Positions 23,776 through 35,864 of a stretch of 64,000 nt of DNA are shown one piece after another. Positions within the stretch are counted from its first letter, which is position 1; each line of letters opens with the position of its first letter. Under the pieces are notes generated by a model that was given only the letters and a program-made list of their open reading frames with translations, had not been told where the DNA came from and searched no databases. This DNA comes from Calonectria ilicicola (lineage: Eukaryota > Ascomycota > Sordariomycetes > Hypocreales > Nectriaceae): the NCBI GenBank assembly GCA_020809705.1, contig CP085825.1:2542001-2606000 (forward strand). The letters run 5' to 3'. The position numbers were made by a program, and so were the translations under genes.

Positions 23776-24969
23776 TTACTTGGACCTAGCAACTCCTGCA
23801 CCAATGACACCGGGCAACTTCTCCTCGCCAACGCTGAACAGCATACCAATAGCAAGGTAGAGAATACTGACCATGGCGATAGTGAAACCAGCAAAGAGCC
23901 AGAATTGGACACTAATGTCCTGCTTCGAGCAGGCAGGGCCAGCCCAGTGAATGACACCGCCCTCCTTGGACAATGTACCGAGACAGTGGCAAGTATAGCA
24001 GATTTCAGAACCCTCAGAGCCGTCAGTCTTGGCCCACTTGTTCTGGCATTCACCGCGACCAGAGCAGTTGCCAGTCCCAGTAACGCAGCTATCCTTAGAG
24101 CTAAAGCAAGAAGGGATTGTGCCGGTCGAGGTGTAAAAGGGAGGCAGGCTGGAGGCGGCAGAAGTAGGAGCGGTCTCGTCGCTGGTCTCATCAGCAGGCT
24201 CAGCAGAAATCACAGCCTCGGCCTGTCGGCGTCGAAGTTCTTGTGGCTTATCGGACCATTTGTTGGGGCTCGTCGCGTGGGAGGATGGGAGGAAGACCAA
24301 AGTAGTCTCCATTTCACCAGACTTGGCGAACTTGGTAAGCGTTGAGAGGTTATCAGTCAGAGTCTTGATGACTTTTGTGTCCTAAAATCTCGTTAGATGC
24401 GTGATTGAGATGAAATACGCGATGCCATGTACCTTTGAAACGTCATACTTGGCGATAGTAGACTTTCCGCTCCAGCAGGCCTTCTCGAAGGGGTTGATGA
24501 CTTTGTCGAGAGAGCAGGCGCGGTTTTTGACCCCAATGTTGTAGATATCGTTCTTGACGAGGTTCTCATTGGCAGCTGAGGAAGGGGGGTTCGCGATGGA
24601 AAAGGCAGGCGACACTCCCAGTGCATCACCCATCTCCTTCATTTGAGCATCGGTCATCCCCTCCAACATGACAACCAACTGGCTTGGAGACCAGTGTGCC
24701 TTCTCAGCAAACAGCTTCAATGGTTCCTTTCCATACTTGGTGATGAGGGCGACGGCCTCCTCGGGGTTAATGGAGTCGGGGACATCGCGGAATGATGGTC
24801 CCTTGCCGGTCGTGTCGAGGCGTTGAAGAAGGATCAAGCGGGCGAGGCTGGGGGAAAGGGCAGTCGACGCGGTCTCGGATGACGATGGGAGAATATAAAC
24901 TTCAGCAGCATGCTGAGCAGCAGCAGCGAAGCTGACGAGGGCCGCACCGAGCCCAATGGAAAGCTTCAT
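23776..24969 (-). CDS. Vps3844-type (DUF3844) type I membrane protein
   Basis: Exons 24433-24969 and 23776-24381 (51-nt intron, phase 0) give 380 aa. A signal peptide (residues 1-18, MKLSIGLGAALVSFAAAA) precedes a lumenal domain. Then come a Cys-rich segment (about 271-330, with NCSGRGEC and CYTCHC, an EGF-like spacing), one TM helix (338-361) and a short cytosolic tail. This order (signal, soluble domain, Cys-rich motif, TM) is that of the fungal Vps3844/DUF3844 family, reported in vacuolar protein sorting and ER/endomembrane function. The tail after the TM (FSVGEEKLPGVIGAGVARSK) is conserved-looking. ATG 24969 gives the signal peptide and is the natural start. Confidence 0.85.
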
Positions 24970-25369
24970 GTTGGCAAATGGATGATGAAGCTTGCGTTGT
25001 TGACGGGGCCAGTCTTGATAGCTTGAAGCGTCTCAAGCTCCAGGCACCGTGATCCCCTAGCGGCGACGACGCACGTGTCGGGATTCGCGGCCGGCCTTCA
25101 AGTTGTTCCGTCATACAGTGCGCATGGGCTTTCCCCACATAAATGCAGGCGGGAACACACAGTGCTAGTAGATATTCACACTCCTGTATTGATGGTAACC
25201 TGTAGAACCACCGGAGTCCCCAGAAGGCTCCCATCACCAACAGAATCGCCACTGTCATGATGACTTTTTTTTCATAACGCCTTCGTTGAGATAGCGAGGC
25301 GGGTTTTTTTTTTATTTCTGTTCCTCCTTCCCCCCACAGCTCTAGACTCTTCAATCTGCGAGAATCGGC
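24970..25369. other. Divergent promoter region
   Basis: About 400 bp shared by the divergent Vps3844-like and 25.4-kb genes. T-runs lie at 25264-25271 and 25304-25313. No other element was recognised. Confidence 0.45.
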
Positions 25370-26792
25370 ATGTTAGCCCGACAGGCCGCTTTGCGGCACG
25401 CGACTTTGTCGGGTCTTGCGACGCAGCGAGTCCTGGGCCGACAAGTTCGGCCACTCTCAAGACAGATATCCTTTCTCCCATGGCGCCGGAACAAATCTCC
25501 ATCCAACCTACCGGTGTACTTTCCCCAACCAACTTCTCCTCCTCGATCATATGGCCCTGGCCTCCGACGACGGATAGGGTGAGTTACTCACTTGCCCCCA
25601 CTATCCCACTATGCATGTAATGAATGCATCATCTAATCCACAGCCCAGGCGAGCCCTTTTCACGACCGTTGTTCTATATACCTGTTGGCAGATATTCATG
25701 ACCGTTGTTTTTGATCCTCTGCTCGATTGGGCCGACGAAGAATGGGACGCATTATCAGAAAAGGAAAAGGAAGAGATGGAAAACATGGTTGATGAGGACG
25801 AGCCAATACTATTCCTACCGTTCCCGTTTACTACAAAGGAGGTCAAACAACCCCCATATCGAGGGTCCGATCCGGAGTGGGAAATGTTCGTCAAGGTCAA
25901 TCAGGATACCAAACTCCAGAAGGAGATCAAGTGTAAGCCGATATCGTTCGCAGATTTTGGTTCGACCTTTAACATGAATCAGTTGGTCTGGCGGACGAGA
26001 TTAAGCGAGGCGTTGAAAAAAACCCAGGATTTGTTCGACTTCTGGGCGGGGGCGCCATTTCAGTGAGGAAGCTCTGGTTAGATATAATCTATCCACCTGC
26101 CCCTCCTCCACAACACTACATCTCTGGGTAAGATGAAAAGTCTCGATTGCTTTTTCTCCAATTAACAATTTATGCTTAGCTTTATTGTTGATGAAGAAGG
26201 TTTGTTCTGGGGTGACCGTCCTATCGATTCAACAGCTGCTAGCCATTTAGACAAAGCCATTTATCCCAAGGCAGTAGCATTGACAGCATGGACATTCGTT
26301 AGCTTCCTTTTCAAACAAACCATGCAAGACGTTGGGAAGGCTCTAGGAATTGCTGGCCCAAGCGAGCCGGAGGCCACTTGGCAATCCGTGACACTGGACC
26401 GCCTGAAGGAACAAGGAAGCGGTTTGGGAGGGCCCGAGAAACAGACAGTGCGAATCCTTTCACAATCCGAACGCCCCGCTCATGGCCACTTCCCAACTGG
26501 TAGTGGTGATGTTATAGGCACTCTTTTCGGTGGCGAAACTCAACTTGACCCTCGTCTTCTAGCCGCTATTCAAGCCGCCTCGCTCACTTTTGCTCGAAAT
26601 TGGAAACCAACAAAAACCCCACCAAATAGAGGATGTATTAGGGTTGATGGTGTAGTTGAGCTTCGAGGAAAAACTGCATGTATGGCAGTCTATGTCCTAG
26701 GATGGTATGACCCGAAATTGCGGAAATTCATGGGCATCCAGACGGGGCTGAAGCATCTGGTACAACTCAAACAGCGGCCTGCTCCCGGCTAA
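25370..26792 (+). CDS. Uncharacterised protein, probable mitochondrial presequence
   Basis: Exons 25370-25578, 25649-25932, 26064-26127 and 26180-26792 give 389 aa. The first 40 residues (MLARQAALRHATLSGLATQR...) are basic, hydroxylated and free of acidic residues, as in mitochondrial import signals. A hydrophobic segment follows (ALFTTVVLYTCWQIFMTVVF), then an acidic stretch with LPFPFTTKEV, a conserved-looking LWLDIIYPPAPPP, DRPIDSTAASHLDKAIYPKAVALTAW and a C-terminal domain ending LVQLKQRPAPG. I know of no assigned function. The 131-nt second intron (25933-26063, donor GTAAGC) is needed to keep frame, but it contains an open frame that could be coding if a different splice is used. Divergent from the Vps3844-like gene. 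Confidence 0.7.
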
Positions 26793-27355
26793 GGAACTAA
26801 TAATCATGGGGCATTTCGGAGGCATAGCGCGGGTGGGCATTTGGAGGGGTTTGATATGACTTTGCGTGGCGCTTGGAAACCGGTTCTACTTTGAGATACC
26901 ATAGAGTTCAGAATACTACCTTACAATTCTTAGCTACATACATCATCCGAGCCACAGGTTCCACAATAAGAACGTAAAATACAAATGATAGAGACCGACA
27001 GCAGCTAGGGACTCAACCCAGTTATATCAAGTTTTTGATTACTAGCCTCTATCCGGATCCAGGAGGCTACAAAATAGGTTGTTTCTCAGGTCAAGTTCAG
27101 TGGCCAAAATCATGTTCAGATCCATGCCACATCGAAAATGCAGCCAACCAAGGCTTGCAACTGCATAGCGAAAAAAAAAAATCCTTTACATCCCGTTTCA
27201 AACGTCCAGGAATAACAACCCCCTATTCTGCGACCTCAAAGTACGCCGAAAACAAAACCCACCCAGAAAAAACCAGTCCCCATAATGTGACAATCGTAAA
27301 CATCTCACCAATCCTCGATTTTTCCATACTCCTTGGAAGATTCAGATAACAGCCC
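26793..27355. other. Convergent 3' spacer
   Basis: About 560 bp between the converging 25.4-kb gene and the Rsc4-like gene. It has an A-run at 27172-27181. Otherwise no feature seen; probably 3' UTRs. Confidence 0.45.
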
Positions 27356-29725
27356 TCAACTCCTCAACACATTGATAAAGATGGTGAAGACTTCTAATTC
27401 AACCTCTGGGCCGCCTGGCGCGCGTTCACTCCTTGGTATGGCTGCAATGAGGTGCGTCTCTACAACATTAACTCCCGGGAGTAGAATAACTTCAAAGACG
27501 CGTTCCTGGATCAGCTGTCCCGGCATCTGCTGATGCATTGGCTTCACGGGTTGCTTGTTCACTACAGTCCAAAGGCTGTATTGTCTTGTGCGCAAAAGCT
27601 CGGGCAGCTGAGGAATAACCAAAACGCGATTTAAGTGAGCAGGCAGGTTCACTGTGGCGGATTGAACTAATTCGGAATGATGAGGAAACACGGTTGCCAC
27701 AGTTGGGCTTTGAGGTTGAACAGCAGGGTGAAGCTGTACCTTTATTCGAGAGATAAGGGCGTCGTCAATGGCTAAATTATGTCAGCAGTGCTTCAGTAAA
27801 ATCGTTTCGGTTTGGCCAACTCACTCTTGCCAGGACCGCGGAACCGTTTCGGCTCCAGCAGATTCGCGTAAGGATTCTGCAGAGGTTGTGATTGAGTCAC
27901 AGGAACAGGCGCACTCGTGGCACCGGGAGTGGCGTGCCCCGAAGCGACACTGGCTGGGCCCGTGACCCCTGGAGAAGCTGTCGCACCATCCTCTGCCTTG
28001 AGATTTGTAGATGGGCTGGGAGATGGAACCGAAGCAGAGACGCTGCTACCCTTCTCCAGTTGACCAATAGCTGCTTGAGCAGGAGTCGAAGTGCGAGTTC
28101 CGTTAAGATTTTGACCATTGGCTAGACTCTCGGCTGATTGAGTGACCTGAGGGGCAGGAGAATCACTGGAGCCTCCCCGACCCCCAACATGAATGGTGAT
28201 CTTTTTAGGAGTAGCTTCAGTTCCTTGTGCAACCTTCAACTTAATCTTAGCTTGAGAAGGCTCCGGCACGGCCGCTTGCGCCTTTTTCAGTTCTTTGTAG
28301 AAAAAATCCTGTCTCGGTCAGATATAATCGATGCAATAGTTTATAAGTGAAAACAAACCTGAAGTTCTTGAGCCAGAGCATAAATCTCACTCCCTTCTTC
28401 ATTGTAAAAGAAGGCGTTCGTCCAGAGAAGTTTAGACTTCTCCTCGAAAGTACTCCAAGTCTTGAACTCGCTTGCACCAGTGTTCTCGCCCCGTCCTTGG
28501 GTACCTTTGACGATCTTCTGCAGCTTTCTGATCGAGAGGGGATCATGAATGACCTTGTAATAATCTTTCAGAGCTCGAGGTGGGAGGTTGATAAATGGCT
28601 CGAAATAGGCATCATCGTACCTAAATTTCATGTCAGCAAACTCACAATAACAAACGAGATTCTGCTTACTCCGGCTCTTGATGTCGTAAGAGTTCTTCGA
28701 CAATCTTCTCTTGGGCTTGTTGAAAATTTAAGCCTTTGTACGGGACATCCTCATACTCATGATCAGGTTGAGCAGAGGAGATGGTTTGTTTTGGACTTTC
28801 CTGGACCTTAGCTGCTGCGCGGGTGGGACGACCTGGACCTCGTCGTTTGAGGATGATGGATCGCTTTCTTGAGCTTGGTTCTTCGTCCTCGTCTTCTTCA
28901 GGTTCGTCTTCTTTTTCATCTTCATCTTCATCGGCCTCGTCCTCGTTTTCATCATCTTCTTCTTCTTCCTCTTCTTCCTCATCCTCTTCGGCTTCATCGT
29001 CTTCTCCATCAGCATCCTCGGAGTCCGGTGGAAGTGGAGTTGGCTGAGCTTGGTACCCGCGAGTTTGGTAGGCGGGGTTGGTCTTGGTCATGTAGTTGCT
29101 AAGTGCTTTTCGGATTCTTTCGGCGTCATCAAAGGTTGAAGATGATCGAGGGTAAAACTCTTTGGCATTGGAAATCATTCGCTTGAAGTAGCTTTCAAGT
29201 TCCGCCAGGGTCTCAAATTCGCCGTTGTTCAACTTCTCTTCAATCGTTTCGAGCGAGATGGGCAGGCGGGTTCGCTTGTAGTACTCCTCATTACCCTCGC
29301 GGGGAACCAAGTGCTCAAAGTAGGTTGCAACAAGACGACCGCTAGAACACGTTTCTGTCAGCGCACTGCTCTTGTTCGTTGTCGCGTATGATGAAATATG
29401 CGTACCTCTTGTCTGCAGTCCGGCGAATTTGTTCAAGAAAGCTCAACCCATATGCAGTTGTCGAGTCTCGCGTCTCCCCTTTAGACAGATCAAATTCCTG
29501 TAGAAAGCATCTTTAGTTACGGATATTCCGGGTCTTGGTGACAATTTCCAGATGGTACAACAAGTCGCGCAATACGGGCGCAGACGATAGCAAATGCACA
29601 GCATCTGCGCAGATGTGCGATGCATGGGAACTGTAAAATAGACTTACAGCAAGCTTGCGCCGCTTGGCAGCTCGATCGTCCGTTTCCACGGGCGCTGCCC
29701 CATTCGCCTTGCGCTTGGTGTCCAT
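27356..29725 (-). CDS. RSC4: Rsc4-like double-bromodomain chromatin remodeller subunit
   Basis: Six exons join in frame (29648-29725, 29406-29497, 28670-29341, 28359-28620, 27825-28308, 27356-27771) to give 667 aa. Bromodomain 1 covers about 57-140 (YYKRTRLPISLETIEEKL ... FKRMISNAKEFY). A nearly pure Asp/Glu tract follows at about 164-213. Bromodomain 2 covers about 282-369 (DYYKVIHDPLSIRKLQ ... LLWTNAFFYNEEGSEIY). A Ser/Ala/Pro-rich linker and a conserved C-terminal beta-type domain (about 530-667) follow. Tandem bromodomains plus this C-terminal domain match Rsc4 of the RSC remodelling complex, which reads acetylated H3 tails. ATG 29725 (MDTKRKANGAAPVE) is the first Met; the frame upstream starts only at TTG. 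Confidence 0.87.
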
Positions 29726-30776
29726 TGTGTTTATATTCGCTGGAGTCACTGAGACGGGCGCATCACAATACAACGCCTAACTCGGCTGCTAAAAAGGTCG
29801 CTGGAGCACAATGGATTCGCAAAGACGGCTATGCGAGGCGGTTGCGACAGTGAACGAGTGGGTTTGACGCGTTGTGTCCAATGGTCGCGTCAAATGCACA
29901 CGGACGTCGGGGGTCTGGCCAGCTCAGAGCAGGCAATGAGGACGGTGTCGGTGCACCTGTCAGCTCCTTGTTAATTGATGCAGGGTTGCAAATCCGACTG
30001 CGCGCGACTGCAACTAGTTGCAGCCGTTTTTTCGAGGCGCGAAAAGATGGCCTGGCGTTGGGGTTGGGACGGCGAAGTCGGTTTTGGCTTTTTTGCACTG
30101 CGACTGAGGGTGAGGTGGTGGTACGGAGGAGGTACTTTGCCAGGTACCCGCAAGCTCTGGGGCCATGCCTGAAAACAGCGCTAAGGCACCAAGGCAAACA
30201 ACATCTCGTCCGAACTTGACGTTGGCCGATTTGACTGTGGAATGAATCCGAGGCAAAGATACAGGGGGGAAAAATCCAAAAGCTATCACCATTTATCCAA
30301 ATCCACTGGTTTCTATTCAGTGCACCAAAAAAATCTCATGTCGCAATTTCTTTTTCTTTTCAGATTCATATCTTCTCAGCGTTGCCTGGTGTATGCCCAC
30401 CAGCCTTGACTAGATGAGCTTCAGAAAGTCTCCTTCGATTCTGTAGCCTTGACAACCAGTTAAAAGCGCAATTGGGCCAGAATCGTTTACACACACGCTC
30501 GGTGATTTTTGCTGCCATATGTGACACCCTCATCCCCTCAAATGCCTAATATTGTCCCAGAAAGCCCTTTTTCGAAGTCTGCTCCCTATCCATGAACGGG
30601 TAGGGATCACAATTGGAGCTATGGAGCGGGACGGGCTGGCATCGTGGGGCTAGCATGGTACGCGTTCCATTGTCAATGCCCCCCCACCTTGACCTCATTC
30701 TGCAACTCAGTCTTTGGCTTGTGCGACATTCACCGTCCATCTTGCCTCTCGCATATCCCAAGGTTACCTCGACACC
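29726..30776. other. Divergent promoter region, Rsc4-like / Maf
   Basis: About 1 kb between divergent starts. A run around 30000-30200 is open in several frames without motifs. No regulatory element could be assigned with confidence. Confidence 0.45.
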
Positions 30777-31642
30777 ATGACGGATTCCAAAACTCCAAAC
30801 GACCCCCCTCCAGATTACACCAAGGCCGTCGAAGGCCAGGGCCCTCCCCGCCCGCCACCGAATCGTAAAGGTCCTATTCCTCTAGAGCTACCCATTCTCA
30901 AGCACCTCAATTCCAAGCGGGTGATTCTCGCCTCCGCATCACCTCGAAGAAAAGCATTGTTACAGCAGGTATAACCATTGTCTCTATCCCCACCCTTTCT
31001 ATCTTGCATATTGACGATATTTAGTTTGGCCTTACGAATCTCGAAATAACCCCTTCCGAGAAGCCCGAGGATCTTGACAAGTCGGCCTATGGGCCTTTCG
31101 AATATGTTGCGGCCACTGCCCGCCAAAAGTGCATGGACGTCTACACAACCGCCCTTGAGATAAGCCTCGCTTCAATACCCGAACCCCAGCTAGTCATTGC
31201 TGCCGATACCATCATTGTAACACGCGACGGTCGAATTCTAGAAAAGCCCCGAAGCGAGGCAGATCACATCCGCATGCTGAAGCACCTACGAGATACCCAT
31301 ATGCATAAGGTATTGACAGCCATCACGGTCATGGCCCCCAGAGAAGACGCTAGGCATCCGGGTTACCAGTTGGAGACCCACACAGAAGAAACCAAAGTAT
31401 ACTTTTTGAGCGAGTCTGCAGGTTTACCAGACGACGTTATTGAGTCATATGTCAAAACCCGTGAGGGAGCCGACAAGGCTGGTGGATACGCCATTCAGGG
31501 TATCGGCGGTATGCTGCTTGTGGAACGAATTGATGGGAGTGTTGACAATGTGGTTGGGCTACCGGTTCGAAAATGCATGGCTCTGGCAGAAAAAGTCATC
31601 TTCCAGCAAGACGAGGATGATGAAGAGGAGGATTCAGATTGA
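30777..31642 (+). CDS. Maf-type nucleotide pyrophosphatase
   Basis: Exons 30777-30968 and 31025-31642 (56-nt intron, phase 0) give 269 aa. The N-terminal 40 residues are Pro-rich and probably disordered. The Maf/HAM1-superfamily core begins with VILASASPRRKALLQQ (nucleotide-binding loop, 49-64), then AADTIIV (catalytic Asp near 125) and GADKAGGYAIQGIGG. Maf proteins hydrolyse non-canonical or modified NTPs (dTTP/UTP and methylated forms) to monophosphates, acting as housecleaning enzymes. The acidic tail (QQDEDDEEEDSD) is typical of fungal members. The ATG at 30777 follows the only good start context; the in-frame upstream codon is TTG. Confidence 0.9.
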
Positions 31643-32302
31643 GATACAAGTTCATAGACACAGTTTCAGATCTGACAAGGTCCAAGCCCCTCGTGCCTTT
31701 AAAACAAAGAACAAGAACGACTCGTAAGTTGCTGATCAACTTGGATGCTGGTAAAATTGACAGTGGATACCTGGGAGGATTTTCTCTAGTCTGCTGTATA
31801 TAATAGCACATATGACGTGTAGTGCTCGCCGCGAGACTAGACGCATGGAACCACATCCCAGAGCTTAACGAATTAGCAGTCGATGGATGTAAAAAGTCAT
31901 GCAATCGCAAACCACACCATCCAATACACCCTGTATACACGCATACTCTAATCCACCACAATCTGTTACAAATATTTTAGGCATTGTAACCCAATTGTTC
32001 TTGGATTTGTCGTCTTGCAGATTGCGGACGTCACTTTCACATGTAGGCAGTGGTGGTGGTGGTGGAGCTCGTAGTTGGCAAATAGTTCCAGCGCCGCTTA
32101 CACACTACACTGGCACATGCAAGGACCGGGGTTTTCACATGGAATCTGGGGCAGCATCCTTGCACTGAGAGGTCGCTTCTTTAACCTCTGTCACCTTTCT
32201 TTACCTATAACATAAAGGAAGCTGCCCCTCCTGCTAGACTTTCCCTCTCGAGGGATTCCTCTTTTTCTGTCACTCGTTTGCAGTCTAGAGCTTCTTCCCC
32301 AA
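31643..32302. other. Intergenic; no gene seen
   Basis: About 660 bp with the 3' flank of the Maf gene and the promoter of the bHLH gene. A short GGT repeat lies at about 32050-32064. Nothing else was recognised. Confidence 0.45.
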
Positions 32303-32842
32303 ATGTCGTCGTCGCCAAATAACAAGTCTCCCACAACCGGTGAGGCCGGGGCGCAATCCAACGAGGAGAAGCCGCGCCTCACAGAGGAGGAGAAGAAACA
32401 GAACCACATAGCTTCAGGTATGTTTGCCAGCGGACTCATGCACCCTTCGGGTTACTTCATGCACAGGCGCTGCATTTTTCCTGCATTTTACCAGGCAATG
32501 TTGGAAGGGGCTAATGCGCGCGCAGAGCAAAAGCGCCGACAAGCAATCCGCGAGGGCTTCGATCGCCTGACCGAGCTGGTGCCTGGGTTAGAAGGTCAGG
32601 GCCGTTCAGAAGGCCTGGTTCTCAAGCGCACGGTCGACTATATGCGCGAGCAGCTCGTAGAGCGCCAAGCTATGATCGAGCGGATAGAAAAGGCGGGCGG
32701 TGATGTCGACGACAAGCTAAAGAGGTGAGCAGAAGGTGGGCGGTGCATTCCGATGGAGCCATCATATGACTACCCTCGCGGCCATGCTAACTACGATCAC
32801 AGAGCGCTCTACCACGCGAGCCAGAGTCGGGCGCGCGGCTGA
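32303..32842 (+). CDS. Ino4-like basic helix-loop-helix protein
   Basis: Three exons (32303-32417, 32526-32724, 32803-32842) give a 117-aa protein. Splicing creates the bHLH basic region exactly: NHIAS from exon 1 plus EQKRRQAIREGFDRL from exon 2, giving the H-E-R pattern that contacts E-boxes (CANNTG). The loop and helix 2 follow (LVPGLEGQGRSEGLVLKRTVDYMREQL), then a short extended helix. A very small, almost bare bHLH is the Ino4 pattern; Ino4 pairs with Ino2-type partners to control phospholipid genes in yeast. In filamentous fungi the targets are less defined. An unspliced reading would insert 36 residues into the basic region and destroy it, so intron 1 is essential. Confidence 0.83.
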
Positions 32843-33119
32843 TATGCAGCGCTGGTTCCCGTGACGAGTTATGAGGCCCTCAGAACACGCCCTGTGCAGG
32901 CATGATACATTGGGCGCCAAAACAGCCCCACGCGACGCCGCCCATGCTCTCACCCTCGCTACTACGAACGAGCAGCAAAGGGCATCGCACGATCCAAAAG
33001 GAATGACAGTTCTGCCATCTAACAGGGCACTTCTGAGGATGAGAGAAGCAGGGGATTGGAGAGGTTTGGCGTCTATGCAAGCCGCAAAAGAGATGGGCAG
33101 CAGAACTGCGACTAAATGT

Positions 33120-34622
33120 CTATGCATATGTATCTACCATGGTTTTCAAGCGATCACGCAACTCCTCGGGGGTCAGTCGCTCCTTGCCCAAACCAACCTG
33201 CTTGTTCTTGACATCGTCTTCGCCCACAACTATAATCTGACCGTAGCCGTTCTTATGCGCGTCTCTGATCTTTTGGCCAAGAGGCCTTGGCGTGGTGTCT
33301 ACATCCACTGCCAGGCCTGTTGGCTGAATAACTTCGCCCTCTTGGGGAAGGGTGCCAGCTTCAAGCTGCTCATAGAGTTTTCTGTTGTGGCCAACCAACA
33401 CATCACGCACTTTATCTGTCCAGTCCAAAACCTGCTCAGAGGTAGTGACGGTGAGAAGGATGGCCTGTCGCGGATTGAGCCAAAAGGGCCATTTCCCGTT
33501 ATACTTTTCAATTAGGAGGGCCATAAGTCGTTCTACGGATCCAAGAACGGCGCGGTGGATCATGACGGGTCGAACGGGGCCGTAGTTAGCCAACAAAGCC
33601 GGGTCTTCAGTTGTCTCACCACGGGCCTCGTACTCGGGAGCTGGAGCTTGGTATTCTAGCTCGAATCGTTTGGGGAGCTGGAAATCGAGTTGGACCGTAG
33701 CCGTCTGGTGCTCCTTGCCATCAGAGTCTTTCAAAATGATATCAATCTTGGGGCCATAAAATGCTCCATCCCCTTCTTTCACACCCCACTCCATGCCGGA
33801 CGCATCCAAAGCTCGCTTAAGAGCGCTCTCAGCTCGATCCCACTCTTCCTCGGTACCAATGTAGTGGTCTTTAGGTCTCGTGGACAGAGCAAGGCGATAG
33901 CTCACGCCGAATCGGAGGACAGTATAGACAACCTTGACAAAGTCCAGTGTCTTCTTGATTTCTTTTTCAACCTGGCAAGGCCGGCAAAAGATGTGCCCGT
34001 CATCTTGGTGAAATCTTCTCACTCTTGTCAGGCCGCTAAGTGATCCAGAGACCTCATTTCTATGCAATGGGCTGAAATCCGCATAACGGACGGGAAGGTC
34101 TCGGTAGCTATGTCGCTTCGAGGCGAAAATCAGGCAATGGCCTGGGCAATTCATAGGCTTCAAGCCATATTCGCCGTCCTCCTCCTCCTCAGCCTTTGCT
34201 GCGGTCGAGTGGTCTTCCCCGCAGCAACCAGCGTACTCTGCATTTTTATGTTGTGTATTCCCCGTTACAGAGTACATATCATCAGCATAATTTTCCAAGT
34301 GTCCCGACTTGGCCCACAGGGACTTCTTGTAGATAGTTGGACTGATGACCTCTTCGAATCCATACCGCACGTATTGTTTTCGCAAAAAATCGACTAGTCG
34401 AGTGAATATCCGCGTGCCGTTTGGGAGAAATATGGGAGAGCCGGGGCTATAAATAGAGCTGATGAATAGTTCCTGCTGAAGACCGAGTTTGCGATGATCA
34501 GGTGGTTCTTGTTGTGTGGGTTTCTTGGAGTAGAGGCGGTGTCGGGAAAGGCAAGCCGGGCATGTCCACTGCCTTTTCAGCAAGGCTGGGATTGCCGATC
34601 TGGCCGGTCGTGAGCGTATCAT
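33120..34622 (-). CDS. MST1: Mitochondrial threonyl-tRNA synthetase
   Basis: A single exon of 500 aa from ATG 34622 (MIRSRPARSAIP...). The N-terminal 50 residues are Arg/Ser-rich, as for mitochondrial import. The class II catalytic core is complete: motif 1 region YGFEEVISPTIYKKSLW, Zn-binding MNCPGHC, motif 2 RYADFSPLHRNEVSGSLSGL, RFHQDDGHIF, and motif 3 VMIHRAVLGSVERLMALLIE. The C-terminal anticodon-binding domain ends with KNKQVGLGKERLTPEELRDRL. The N2 editing domain of cytosolic ThrRS is absent, as in mitochondrial Mst1. About 30 residues, partly acidic, are inserted before YGLKPMNCPGH. It is divergent from the Kap120 gene, 1.2 kb away. Confidence 0.92.
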   Translation of the reverse strand: MIRSRPARSAIPALLKRQWTCPACLSRHRLYSKKPTQQEPPDHRKLGLQQELFISSIYSPGSPIFLPNGTRIFTRLVDFLRKQYVRYGFEEVISPTIYKKSLWAKSGHLENYADDMYSVTGNTQHKNAEYAGCCGEDHSTAAKAEEEEDGEYGLKPMNCPGHCLIFASKRHSYRDLPVRYADFSPLHRNEVSGSLSGLTRVRRFHQDDGHIFCRPCQVEKEIKKTLDFVKVVYTVLRFGVSYRLALSTRPKDHYIGTEEEWDRAESALKRALDASGMEWGVKEGDGAFYGPKIDIILKDSDGKEHQTATVQLDFQLPKRFELEYQAPAPEYEARGETTEDPALLANYGPVRPVMIHRAVLGSVERLMALLIEKYNGKWPFWLNPRQAILLTVTTSEQVLDWTDKVRDVLVGHNRKLYEQLEAGTLPQEGEVIQPTGLAVDVDTTPRPLGQKIRDAHKNGYGQIIVVGEDDVKNKQVGLGKERLTPEELRDRLKTMVDTYA

Positions 34623-35864
34623 GGCCAATTCGTCATTCAATGGCGAGTGGGAGTTGCAAAGTCAAGCCATAGACCGATGCACGCCGCCAATGCAACAGAA
34701 TTATCCAAAAATTCCCGATACCTTGACAGCTGGTTTCTACTTGCGGCTTAGCGTCTCAGCCCTGAAAGCCAAGCCGGCAGACGACAAAAGACAAGACACG
34801 CGCGGCAACAAGGGGGGTCACGAAAGCACAAAGCAAAAAAGGGGAAATCAATGCAATGCAGTTATTCAGAAATGCGGTCGATTTCTAACATCATTATTCA
34901 TTAACATCATTATTTCTATCCTTGCCCCGTTGCCATGAGATCAGCAGAGCATCTTGTTGCGCTCTATGCTAGCCAGGGTCCGCCTCCACTGCTCTTTAGC
35001 GCTGCTTGGGAGCAGTGGTGCGGATGCAACAAAGCAGCGACGTATGCCCGTCATAACTGCCCAACCTTGCACATGTTTGGGGCACATATCCTAAAACATA
35101 ATTGGGAGAAGAATCAATACTCCAATGAATGGGCTAGAATATTTCCCGTCGTAGTCTGCATCCTCAAGCCTCCCAGTTGTGCAAAATTGGATGGATGCTG
35201 CAATGATCAGCGGTGTACCTTTGGAGCGGGATGCCTTCATGACTTGTCCAGCAGCGCATGAGCCCAAGTTGGGTCATCACGGTCCCCCTGGTTCCAGAGG
35301 CCGCCCGCTGAAGGAAATCCAGAGCACCATGAATAAATAGCCTTAAATACGGGCCCCAAGCTTTGATCTTCAACGAGCTTCCTTATACACAGGGGCATTT
35401 TTAGAACAGGTCGGAGGTAGCCGAAGCAGGCCCACGAGTTCGTATAAACGTAACTTGCACACTAGTTTCCCCGCTGTCCGTGGACGAAGTATGCCTATGT
35501 TTACCTTGTGCTTGGGTCGCTGTCGAGATATTTCAGACTGCATATAAGGCTTGGGGGATTCCCCTCCCTGTTCTGCTTCTTTTCGAGCCGGCCTCTAGTC
35601 TCCCACCACAGTGAAATCGGCCACAGCTCGTATTACCCCTCCATAGCATCCTAGAACCCCACCACAGCGATACCGAATTCACTGCCTAGCACGCTTGGAC
35701 GGGGCAAAATTCCCAGGCCATCCACCTTCTCCCCTCCACTCTCCTTCAAGTCAAGTACACCCACTACCAACACACACCACGAGCTCGCCGTGTCCGCCGA
35801 ATCGTCGCGTTGCTGGCTCCATAGACAACGTCTGCCGCTCCCCTGGACGGCCTCGGCACCCATC
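34623..35864. other. Divergent promoter region, ThrRS / Kap120
   Basis: About 1.2 kb between divergent housekeeping genes. The last 250 bp before Kap120 is C-rich. No coding motif was recognised. Confidence 0.45.

Noticed and set aside
25960..26063. Alternative 104-nt intron with donor GTTCGA
   Set aside because: It keeps frame, but the GTAAGC donor at 25933 also keeps frame and is much closer to consensus.
28728..29102. Poly-Ser, Lys/Met and Leu/His frames near 28.8-29.1 kb
   Set aside because: They are other-frame readings of the acidic Rsc4 tract.
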